A DNA stretch of 64,000 bases, from assembly GCA_907163375.1 (NCBI GenBank), contig CAJQUW010012547.1:1-64000 (forward strand), given 5' to 3'. The position numbers and the translations under genes are program-made. Origin of the DNA: Prostheceraeus crozeri (lineage: Eukaryota; Platyhelminthes; Polycladida; Euryleptidae). Shown piece by piece: positions 11,501-19,483 of the stretch. The stretch's first letter is position 1, and each line of letters opens with the position of its first letter. The notes below the pieces were generated by a model, which made no database searches, was not told the origin of the DNA, and saw only the letters and a list, made by a program, of their open reading frames with translations.

Positions 11501-13810
11501 TGTCGCGCTGTCCAGTGGATGCTTGAGAACTTCAAGCAAGATGATGCTTACGGAGAGTTGGTGCAAGATGTCGTTCCAGATGAGCTCACTCGGAGCATCG
11601 ATTTGGTGATGGGTCTATGTGCGGGACTCCAAACTAAAGCCCGTCACATTAAAGTGGGAAACTGTTCCACTAGTAAATAAACTATAGTTCATTAAATTTA
11701 CTGATTAAACGTTGTCAATCCGTACATTTTCTTGCATACTTGTGTAAACAGGCTAACTTATAAGCAACTCTTTCCATCAAAGACTATGTATTATTCAACA
11801 TTATCTTTCATTGTCTTTGCTTTCTGTTCAGAACTCCAATGACGTAAAGAAATCTTTAGGACGCCTGACGTTGTTCGACCTCCGGCAGCTATTCGCAGAA
11901 TGTTCGTCCAATGTTACGAAAGCAACAGATTTTAAAGTGTGAGTACAATGTCAATTCTACTATTTTATTTTCTATATACTTTTAACCATAGGTCGTGCTT
12001 TTATCGTTTATATCTTGTTGAAATATTGAAGATTATACATTTAGTAAGTATTTTCCTGGCGCTACTGTTGATCGTGTACCCGATAGCAGAAATAATGAAA
12101 ATATAACTCGTATTTCCAGGTGCCGAGATAATTTATTGACGCTTTTGGTCCTCGTATGCCCTATACGCCTCGAGCCGTTTGAGAACTTAACGGTCTTTGC
12201 ACTTGAGAATCCTGTGGAAACAACGCAATCCGGTGGTGAGGTATACCTTATTGAAGGTAAAGGCAATACCCCTATGTTTGTCCGTTATTGTTTTAATATT
12301 AAGCTGTAAGTTTTTCCTTCGGCAGGATCACACAAAACCTCCGGTACCTATGGATCGGCGCTGCTCCGTGTCAGCAAGAGGGTGGTGCAGCTCTTACACG
12401 TCTATCTTACACGACATCGAAGTTTACCAGCGAATAGAAATATCAAGTGTGACTCGTGGCTCCGCCAGCCCTTCTTTATTAAAGCTGACGGGAGGCCTCT
12501 TATCAAACTCGGGCACATAATCATAAATGTGTCGAAAGAGGTACGATTTCTATGATATTTCCGTATCAAGCATTATCAATATAAACTTCAATAGTAAGAC
12601 ATTTACAATAAAATTTCTCTATGCTATCGTTTTCGAAAGTAATGAAGGGATACCTGACTCCATCTTACTTAGGCTAGAAGTATTCTACATACATATGCAG
12701 TCTAGAGTTACCTTTCCTCAGTTTAACTTCTAATTTGGCAAAATGGCCTACGGTGAAATTTGACGTGAACCTCCACTGATGTCGACGAAATACGGTCATG
12801 ACGTTCCAGATGAGACTCGTGGGATCATCCTTCATTCATTTTTTCTAATTTTCTTTAGATTCTCAAACGCCAATGCACACAGACTGATTTAAGGAAGGCT
12901 TGCACTACAACCGGCCGCGAAAACGGGATTCCGAGCGAGTTGCTAGCCAGAGCATTGTTTCATTCGGTGAATGTTTCCGATAGACACTACGTCTCTGTCA
13001 AAAATGACTCGCTCGAAAGTAAGTTCCACGAAGCATTATGAAACTTATTATATACATGAAATAAATTAATAATATTCGAAAAATCTCTCTCTGCGTGTGT
13101 GTTCTGTTTATCTATCTTTCGTATATTTTCATTAATTTTCAGTATTGTTATGTTTCATGTGCATGAGCTTCTTGGCCACCTGAAATCATCTTCATATATT
13201 TTGAAAGACCTACATTTACTTAAAAGACATTTTGATAGCGTGATGAATACCGGTACTCTGAAGCAGTGGAAACGACAATAGAAAAATATAACTCACTATT
13301 GTCAACCGGCACGCTCGTAATATCCCTTAATCAATATTGATAGATTTTTTAATGATATTACCGCATATCATATTTTTACTTTTTGCAACTCAATGAATAA
13401 AAATCCTGTATTTGTTTTTTAAATAATTTTTTTATAATTTTCTCTCTCTCTCTCCCTTGATACTTCATTATATCAAAGTTAATCTTATCAAGCTTCTTTT
13501 TCCTTCCAGAATACTCGAAGCTGACCAAACTGAGGTAAGCAACTGGCCGACTATAGTGGAAGAAACAGATGAAGAAAACGACGGGGAAGTGGAAGAAGAG
13601 AACGAGAACGAAGAGATCAAAGAGGTTGAGGAGGACGAGAACGAGGAGGAAAGGGAAGAAGAGACTGAGGAAGAGGAAGTAGAGGGAGAGAACATTCTTT
13701 CTTTACGAAAACGACTGCTTTTGGTCGGATACGAAGGCCTCCCTTCACCGAAAAGGTCGCGAAGGCAGGCAAAGTCTGATGCTTTCGCCAGAATGAACTT
13801 CTTAGGATAA
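8551..13810 (+). CDS. Zinc-finger/tyrosine-recombinase gene (Crypton-like), about ten exons
   Basis: Exon model: 8551-8629, 9276-9616, 9859-9933, 10495-10634, 11371-11653, 11832-11938, 12120-12256, 12326-12540, 12859-13018, about 13521-13810. Most joints have GT...AG borders and matching phase, giving about 610 residues. N-terminus: two C2H2-like fingers (CPVCNSRQ...HLQRAH, and CPKCNFV joined across an intron to TRRVGQHIKRAH). Middle: helical region. C-terminal half: tyrosine recombinase with box I arginine (PIRLEPFENLTV), lysine (HKTSGTYGSALL), box II arginine (TDLRKACTT), histidine (ALFHSVNVS) and nucleophile tyrosine (DRHYV). Tail: long Glu/Asp run, then a basic KRSRR signal. Such cores occur in Cryptons and in genes derived from them. 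No terminal repeats are visible, so domestication is possible. The exon 5 donor (GTGGGA) and the last acceptor are the weakest joints. Confidence 0.65.
9276..9616 (+). CDS. Exon 2: first C2H2-like finger and Ser/Pro linker
   Basis: Preceded by TTTACTTTCCAG and followed by GTAAGT. The first two bases complete a codon split with exon 1 (8551-8629, MDVHYNLIPSR...), which itself ends at a GTAATG donor. It encodes CPVC...HFRRHLQRAH, then a linker with repeated PSSDPA/SSDL units, and ends inside the second finger CPKCNFV. The exon 1-2 phase match supports 8551 as the start codon, lying two bases after a CAG. Confidence 0.65.
12120..13018 (+). CDS. Exons 7-9: tyrosine-recombinase catalytic core
   Basis: Three exons (12120-12256, 12326-12540, 12859-13018) join in phase with the preceding exon 11832-11938. 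Together they carry the full catalytic set expected of tyrosine recombinases in the expected order: Arg in IRLEPFENLTV, Lys in HKTSGTYGS, Arg in TDLRKA, His in LFHSVN and Tyr in RHYV. The usual His of the HxxR box is Thr here (TDLR). Because introns interrupt the core and the residues are kept, the gene is probably expressed and under selection. Confidence 0.65.
13510..13810 (+). CDS. Last exon: acidic tract and nuclear-localisation-like tail
   Basis: A pyrimidine tract and CAG (ending at 13509) precede an open frame that encodes a run dominated by Glu and Asp, then SLRKRLLLVGYEGL and PSPKRSRRQAK, ending at TAA 13808-13810. The canonical acceptor is out of phase with exon 9. An AG eleven bases further on (exon from 13521) restores phase, so the exact start is unsettled. 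Confidence 0.5.
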
Positions 13811-14523
13811 ATTGTGTATACTCGTATTATCTTCCATTTTCAACCAATCGACGAAATCTGTAATTTTTTACAACTGCGCATGCATTCTTACCATCTTTTG
13901 TTTATCTACATTGCTTTAAGTACATACAGTGTAAGTTATTACATATTTTCATCTTGTTTTCTTTTTTGTCTTAGTATACTTATTGCATGGGAATTCATTA
14001 TATTTCTGTTCTTCATATTCATGTGTTGCTTTGTTAACTGAATAGTGGGTCCATATGAAGGTATGTAGTTTTGAAGATGTGAATTAAGCAGATGGTGAAA
14101 TCCACCAAAAGTGGTCGATTTTTTGTCCACTGAAACAAATATTCAAAAAGCTATTTTTTTGCTTCCTATAGTCAGATAGGGTCTCTTAAATCGCATCATG
14201 AGTATCAAACCACAAGCTGATAAAAATTAAGAGATCTGTGGCCATTTATCTGATAGTGATGCGTCGGCGTCGATGTGTTTACGGAAAGTTAGTTAATATC
14301 TGTCTTCGCAAGTCAGTTATAATACATAGGCCTAGGCTACTATAAGAGTATATTGCATTTTCATTTTGTATAAGTAGCCACTGATTAGCCTATCCTCCTT
14401 GGACTCGCTGTGCGATAAGTCAGTAGGCCTATAGGGAATAGTCTATATAATGTCGAATCTACAGTAAAAATAAGTGAGTTAATCGACTTATCTAATGATG
14501 ACACCCTAGAAATATATCAAACA
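13811..14523. other. Non-coding stretch after the recombinase gene
   Basis: Likely 3' untranslated region and spacer. No gene, RNA or transposon end is recognised. Confidence 0.4.
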
Positions 14524-14898
14524 CATAAGGCCACAGCAACCATAGAACTAGGCATTTGGAGGTGCTCTGACTATCATAAATCTTCATTCACATCAGTACA
14601 TATCAATGCACAATCATATTCCGCAAAAGCTAACTCTAAATACGAAAATTGAAGGGACCAGGGCCTACAGCAATCGTCGGACCAGGCATTTGGAGGTGCT
14701 CTGACTGTCATATATCCTCATTCATATCAGTACATATCACAGCACAATCATATTCCGCAAAAGCTAACTCTAAATACGAAAATTGAAGGGACCAGGGCCT
14801 ACAGCAATCGTCGGACCAGGCATTTGGAGGTGCTCTGACAGCCATAGCACTTCTTTCACATCAGTACATATCAATGCACAATCATATTCCGCAAAAGC
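14524..14898 (+). repeat. Tandem repeat, about 135-bp unit, nearly three copies
   Basis: Three successive units share gcatttggaggtgctctgac, then atcagtacatatca, then cacaatcatattccgcaaaa. The second and third units are the most alike. The third is cut off where the G-rich repeat begins at about 14899. Confidence 0.85.
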
Positions 14899-15032
14899 TC
14901 ATACGTGGGGCAGGAGAGTCAGTGGGGCAGGGGTGCACATGTGGGGCAGGAGCGTACAGTCGTGGGGCAGGGGAGTACATTTCATATTCGTCCGTGGGGC
15001 AGGAGAGTACAATTCGGTGGGGCAGGAGCGCA
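14899..15032 (+). repeat. G-rich short tandem repeat (GTGGGGCAGG motif)
   Basis: Six occurrences of GTGGGGCAGG, mostly followed by AGAGT or AGCGTACA-like sequence, spaced 17-37 bases apart. Open frames on both strands through this stretch only reflect repeat periodicity and are not annotated as genes. Confidence 0.8.
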
Positions 15033-15037
15033 CATTT

Positions 15038-15040
<3 letters not shown>

Positions 15041-15087
<47 letters not shown>
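15041..15087. repeat. (TA)n microsatellite at PLE end
   Basis: TA run separating the G-rich repeat from the 3' end of the inverted family B PLE copy. Confidence 0.9.
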
Positions 15088-15088
<1 letters not shown>

Positions 15089-16533
15089 CAGCAAAGTGTT
15101 CCCAGTCTTTTCATATTTCATGTAAAAGAAAAAGCACAGCTTTCCGGACTAGTTTCGATGTTTTTTATCACATCATCTTCAGCGGTAAAAAGAGTTACAA
15201 ACATCTGTACACATCATTTACATACTTGCTATCTACAATTCATTTTCAACATTAACACAACTAAAACACGATAAAATACGTTATTAATTGCATGTCACAT
15301 GCCACTGACGTCATGCATGTCACTTCGTCACCTTTCATGTAATTTCATAAATCTAGAGACAATTGATATGAACCATTTCGTTCATTCGAGAGGCAATCTT
15401 TGTTTTGATTCATGATTATAGTTTCAAGAATGAATGGAATTTTGTAACGACCTAGAATTCTAAAGTTTTCATATTTCGGTGCATGTTCATGCATCGAAAC
15501 TTCAGTGGGAGTTGGGTAGCCTCTAAGATGCTCGCTAATACGGGTATTTAAATGTCTTTTGGATGCGCCAATATACCGCATCGAACAGCGGTCACAACTG
15601 TATTGGTAAACAATGTTGGCTTTCAATCCATCAGAAATACTATCTTTATTTTGAAAAAAGTTTTGAAGTTTGAAAGTTTTGTACGCGGGTCTGATCTCTG
15701 TATTTGAGAGACTTTGGTTGATGTTGTGAATTCTGTTATTTAATTCTTTGACGCCCTCTCGAATGAACGGAACTGGCCAATAAATAATATTTTTGCTTCT
15801 GTCTTTGTCAGGGATCTCTTGTTGCACGACTGTCCTCTTTTTATCAATTTCTTTCTTTATCTGATTTATTTTTTCATCAGGGAAACCATTACTTATGAAA
15901 ATATCAGAAATCTTTTTAGATGCAGACTGAAAAAGAGTCTCATCAGAACAGATTTTAGAAGCGCGAAACAATAAAGACCGAATGGCAGACAATTTGTATT
16001 TGTCTGGAGCATAGGCAAAGTATGGAGTATAAACTCCTGTATTGGTCGATTTTATGTGAAAATCTATCTTGAAATTTTTTGATTGGAGAGTCACTTCGGT
16101 ATCCAAAAATGTGATACAATTATTAATACTCTCTTCCATGGTAAATTGGATGTTATCATCCAAACTATTGACAAAGTTCAAAAAGCTTTTGGCTTCATTA
16201 CTGTTGCGAAAAATGACAAAACAATCGTCAACAAATCGACGATAGAAGAATGGCAATGTGCCGTCGTACTTACAAAAATTGCTTTCGATCATATCTAGAG
16301 CGAAGGCAGCCATGGTAGGGCCAAGGTTTGAACCCATGGCCATACCGTCCACCTGATGAAAAAGATCATTATTAAAACTAAATAAGACATTCGTGCAAGC
16401 CAGATCTAACAAAGCTGTTAAAGCATGTTTTGAAATAGGAAAATTGTCGAAGTCAATCAGCGAGGCAATGTGTTTAATCGTTCTTTTCACAGGAATGCTT
16501 GTGAAAAGGTTCTTAACATCTAAACTGAACAGC
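15088..16533 (-). mobile_element. Penelope-like retroelement, inverted 5'-truncated copy (family B)
   Basis: Minus-strand copy of the 3' half of the family B PLE, with RT C-terminal half, GIY-YIG nuclease, 3' untranslated region and hammerhead motif. It is joined directly at 16533/16534 to the 5' pseudo-LTR of the full-length plus-strand copy. The encoded protein matches the plus-strand copy from LFSLDVKNLF to the C-terminus, so both arms arose recently, probably in one insertion event of the kind typical for PLEs. Confidence 0.85.
15141..15192 (-). ncRNA. Hammerhead ribozyme motif of PLE family B (inverted copy)
   Basis: Minus strand: TACCG, CTGAAGA, T, stem II GATGT/ACATC, GAAAC, TA loop, GTC, CGGAAA. 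Same architecture as family A: tiny AC/GU stem III and CCG/CGG stem I extended after one mismatch by U-A pairs. Confidence 0.65.
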
Positions 16534-16535
16534 AT
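15345..16535 (-). pseudogene. RT (C-terminal half) and GIY-YIG nuclease of inverted PLE copy
   Basis: Open for 396 residues. It contains LFSLDVKNLFTSIP (RT motif A region), HQVDGMAMGSNLGP, RRFVDDCFVIF (catalytic DD box), VYQYSCDRCSMRYIGASK (GIY-YIG) and C-terminal NERNGSYQLSLDL. It is identical in sequence to the C-terminal half of the 16748-19150 protein as far as I can read. It lacks the N-terminal half because the copy is 5' truncated. Confidence 0.8.
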
Positions 16536-16790
16536 GAAGTGACATGCATGACGTCAGTGGCATGTGACATGCAATTAATGACGTATTTTATCGTGTTTTA
16601 GTTGTGTTAATGTTGAAAATGAATTGTAGATAGCAAGTATGTAAATGATGTGTACAGATGTTTGTAACTCTTTTTACCGCTGAAGATGATGTGATAAAAA
16701 ATATCGAAACTAGTCCGGAAAGCTGTGCTTTTTCTTTTACATGAAATATGAAAAGACTGGGAACACTTTGCTGTAATATAATCCAACCGG
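16534..16790 (+). repeat. 5' pseudo-LTR of the full-length family B PLE
   Basis: This stretch repeats the PLE 3' untranslated sequence (tgacatgcatgacgtcagtg..., then the hammerhead) ahead of the ORF. The same sequence follows the ORF at 19165-19220 plus 47887-48048. Terminal direct repeats of this kind, formed by tandem or partly tandem copies, are a hallmark of Penelope-like elements. Confidence 0.75.
16671..16722 (+). ncRNA. Hammerhead ribozyme motif in the 5' pseudo-LTR
   Basis: TTTTTACCG, CTGAAGA at 16680-16686, stem II GATGT with ATATC (one G-U wobble), GAAAC, TA, GTC at 16713-16715, CGG. Predicted cleavage after 16715. The position upstream of the ORF fits a role in processing PLE RNA ends. 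Confidence 0.65.
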
Positions 16791-19150
16791 CCTTGAACCC
16801 AGATACCCAACAAGTGGTCAAACAAGGAGTGAAAGTCGCTGATAAACAAATCCGCGCTGAGCTTCGACTACATTTCCTTCAATCATGCAAAGATCGTCAC
16901 CTGATCCCGAAGTTTCTCAGTATGAGAATTCCGAATCTTCTCAAGTCCTCAAAACAAGGAATTCGGAAATCACAGGAATCAGCTTTGCGGAAGCAAATCG
17001 GTGAGACAAAGAAAGACTTAAAATCAAAATCATCTGAAGTGACAAAACTTTATGATTCTCTTAGTGAGACTCAGCTAAAAATTGTGAAGTCAATCACCGA
17101 GCACAAAAATGCCAAAACTAAATTAATTGTTCAATCAGTGCATTTGAAAAAACTTAGAAATCTTGAATCTACTCAAAAACCAGTTGTCTCATCTCAAGAC
17201 AAAAAAATCAATTACTCTGTTCTCCATATTTCGTCAGTTCCTTTGACTGATAATGAAAAAGAAGTTCTTGCTCTAGGTTTTTCGATGTGTTTTCCTCAAC
17301 CCAAAATTAAGATTAATGAACAAAAAGCTGAGGCCGAAAATTTGGTCTCTAAACTCAAGCATTTCGATGGTGCAGCCACCAACAATGATCTGATAATCAA
17401 AATAAGAAACGCTTTCAAAAGTTACTTCAACAAACACAGAATATCCAATAATTGGAAATCTAAAATGAAGTCTCTATCCAAACTTGCCAAAAATAAGGAT
17501 ATTGTGGTATCCAAATTTGACAAAGGCAACGGCATAGTGATCCATGACAGAATCTCGTATGTGGAGAAGCTCCAAAGCATATTGAGTGATCAAAGTCGTT
17601 TCAAAAAATATAAACCTGACAAACGTTCAAAAAAAGAACCATTCATTTTGGAAGAAGACCGATTCAATAGGAAACTTCAAGATTTGAAGTCCAAAAAATT
17701 GATAAATGATGATATTTTTCAAAACATTCGGGCGTGTGGATCTCAGGCTGCTCGTCTCTATGGTCTTCCCAAAGTCCACAAAAATGCTGAAGATCCGCCA
17801 TACCGGCCTATTATGAGTATGTGTAATTCCTACACATCTAATCTCGCTCTTTGGCTTGATAATATTTTAAAAAAATTCATTCCTATGAAATACAATCTCA
17901 AGGATACTTTTCAATTTGTTGACAGCCTGAAATGTCTTTACTTGCCTGATGAGAACTTTCAGCTGTTCAGTTTAGATGTTAAGAACCTTTTCACAAGCAT
18001 TCCTGTGAAAAGAACGATTAAACACATTGCCTCGCTGATTGACTTCGACAATTTTCCTATTTCAAAACATGCTTTAACAGCTTTGTTAGATCTGGCTTGC
18101 ACGAATGTCTTATTTAGTTTTAATAATGATCTTTTTCATCAGGTGGACGGTATGGCCATGGGTTCAAACCTTGGCCCTACCATGGCTGCCTTCGCTCTAG
18201 ATATGATCGAAAGCAATTTTTGTAAGTACGACGGCACATTGCCATTCTTCTATCGTCGATTTGTTGACGATTGTTTTGTCATTTTTCGCAACAGTAATGA
18301 AGCCAAAAGCTTTTTGAACTTTGTCAATAGTTTGGATGATAACATCCAATTTACCATGGAAGAGAGTATTAATAATTGTATCACATTTTTGGATACCGAA
18401 GTGACTCTCCAATCAAAAAATTTCAAGATAGATTTTCACATAAAATCGACCAATACAGGAGTTTATACTCCATACTTTGCCTATGCTCCAGACAAATACA
18501 AATTGTCTGCCATTCGGTCTTTATTGTTTCGCGCTTCTAAAATCTGTTCTGATGAGACTCTTTTTCAGTCTGCATCTAAAAAGATTTCTGATATTTTCAT
18601 AAGTAATGGTTTCCCTGATGAAAAAATAAATCAGATAAAGAAAGAAATTGATAAAAAGAGGACAGTCGTGCAACAAGAGATCCCTGACAAAGACAGAAGC
18701 AAAAATATTATTTATTGGCCAGTTCCGTTCATTCGAGAGGGCGTCAAAGAATTAAATAACAGAATTCACAACATCAACCAAAGTCTCTCAAATACAGAGA
18801 TCAGACCCGCGTACAAAACTTTCAAACTTCAAAACTTTTTTCAAAATAAAGATAGTATTTCTGATGGATTGAAAGCCAACATTGTTTACCAATACAGTTG
18901 TGACCGCTGTTCGATGCGGTATATTGGCGCATCCAAAAGACATTTAAATACCCGTATTAGCGAGCATCTTAGAGGCTACCCAACTCCCACTGAAGTTTCG
19001 ATGCATGAACATGCACCGAAATATGAAAACTTTAGAATTCTAGGTCGTTACAAAATTCCATTCATTCTTGAAACTATAATCATGAATCAAAACAAAGATT
19101 GCCTCTCGAATGAACGAAATGGTTCATATCAATTGTCTCTAGATTTATGA
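16748..19150 (+). CDS. Penelope-like element ORF: reverse transcriptase with GIY-YIG endonuclease
   Basis: An 800-residue ORF that looks complete. Residues about 1-330 are a Lys-rich N-terminal region with coiled-coil-like stretches. It continues through KFDKGNGIVI and the RT finger motif LYGLPKVHK, motif A SLDVKNLFTSIP, QVDGMAMGSNLGPTMAAF, the catalytic FVDDCFVIF box and LDTEV. A linker follows, then the C-terminal GIY-YIG nuclease (VYQYSCDRC, RYIGASKRHLNTRISEHL). RT plus GIY-YIG in one ORF defines endonuclease-bearing Penelope-like elements. The first ATG lies inside the pseudo-LTR right after the hammerhead. It is the only full-length PLE ORF here and may still be functional, although its 3' untranslated region is split by the Polinton. 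Confidence 0.85.
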   Translation: MKRLGTLCCNIIQPALNPDTQQVVKQGVKVADKQIRAELRLHFLQSCKDRHLIPKFLSMRIPNLLKSSKQGIRKSQESALRKQIGETKKDLKSKSSEVTKLYDSLSETQLKIVKSITEHKNAKTKLIVQSVHLKKLRNLESTQKPVVSSQDKKINYSVLHISSVPLTDNEKEVLALGFSMCFPQPKIKINEQKAEAENLVSKLKHFDGAATNNDLIIKIRNAFKSYFNKHRISNNWKSKMKSLSKLAKNKDIVVSKFDKGNGIVIHDRISYVEKLQSILSDQSRFKKYKPDKRSKKEPFILEEDRFNRKLQDLKSKKLINDDIFQNIRACGSQAARLYGLPKVHKNAEDPPYRPIMSMCNSYTSNLALWLDNILKKFIPMKYNLKDTFQFVDSLKCLYLPDENFQLFSLDVKNLFTSIPVKRTIKHIASLIDFDNFPISKHALTALLDLACTNVLFSFNNDLFHQVDGMAMGSNLGPTMAAFALDMIESNFCKYDGTLPFFYRRFVDDCFVIFRNSNEAKSFLNFVNSLDDNIQFTMEESINNCITFLDTEVTLQSKNFKIDFHIKSTNTGVYTPYFAYAPDKYKLSAIRSLLFRASKICSDETLFQSASKKISDIFISNGFPDEKINQIKKEIDKKRTVVQQEIPDKDRSKNIIYWPVPFIREGVKELNNRIHNINQSLSNTEIRPAYKTFKLQNFFQNKDSISDGLKANIVYQYSCDRCSMRYIGASKRHLNTRISEHLRGYPTPTEVSMHEHAPKYENFRILGRYKIPFILETIIMNQNKDCLSNERNGSYQLSLDL

Positions 19151-19214
19151 AATTACATGAAAGGTGACGAAGTGACATGCATGACGTCAGTGGCATGTGA
19201 CATGCAATTAATAA

Positions 19215-19220
19215 CGTATT
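19215..19220. other. Left target-site duplication of the Polinton (CGTATT)
   Basis: CGTATT precedes the left terminal repeat and recurs at 47881-47886 after the right one. The uninterrupted paralogous site near 52366 has CGTATT once. Confidence 0.9.
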
Positions 19221-19438
19221 AGTAGTGTCACTATACGCCAGAACAACGTTACGGAATGCGTGGGCGTGGGAATATCGTTCCGGTGCATGGTTTTGCGTGG
19301 GCGTGGGGCGGTTTGAATGAGTCACCGGGGCGGGGTGAGCCACCGGGGCGGTTTGAATGAGTCATCGGGCCGAGACACCATGAGTCATCGGGGCGAGACA
19401 CCATGAGTCATCGGGGCGGGGCGCGCCCCGATGCCTCT
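19221..19438 (+). repeat. Left terminal inverted repeat of the Polinton
   Basis: Inverse complement of 47712-47880. About the first 150 bases are almost identical. The left copy is longer because a 23-bp segment (from GAGACACCATGAGTC) occurs twice here and not on the right. Both copies end in a palindromic GGGGCGCGCCCC and a TATA box facing inward. Confidence 0.9.
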
Positions 19439-19442
19439 GGAG

Positions 19443-19448
19443 TATATA
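19443..19448 (+). promoter_or_regulatory. TATA box of the DNA polymerase gene
   Basis: TATATA in AGTATATAGGAGAG, just inside the left terminal repeat, 35 bases before the polymerase ATG at 19484. GGAGAG after the box recurs at the TATA boxes near 45768 and 46411. Confidence 0.7.
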
Positions 19449-19483
19449 GGAGAGGGAGCGGGTCCATGTGCCATTAGAGCAGG

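Noticed and set aside
14783-15274. Several open frames through the TA run
   Set aside because: Ile-Tyr runs from (TA)n and repeat-derived frames, with no coding signal.
16534-19220. An LTR retrotransposon
   Set aside because: The repeats are PLE pseudo-LTRs with hammerheads, and the ORF has GIY-YIG and no protease, RNase H or integrase.
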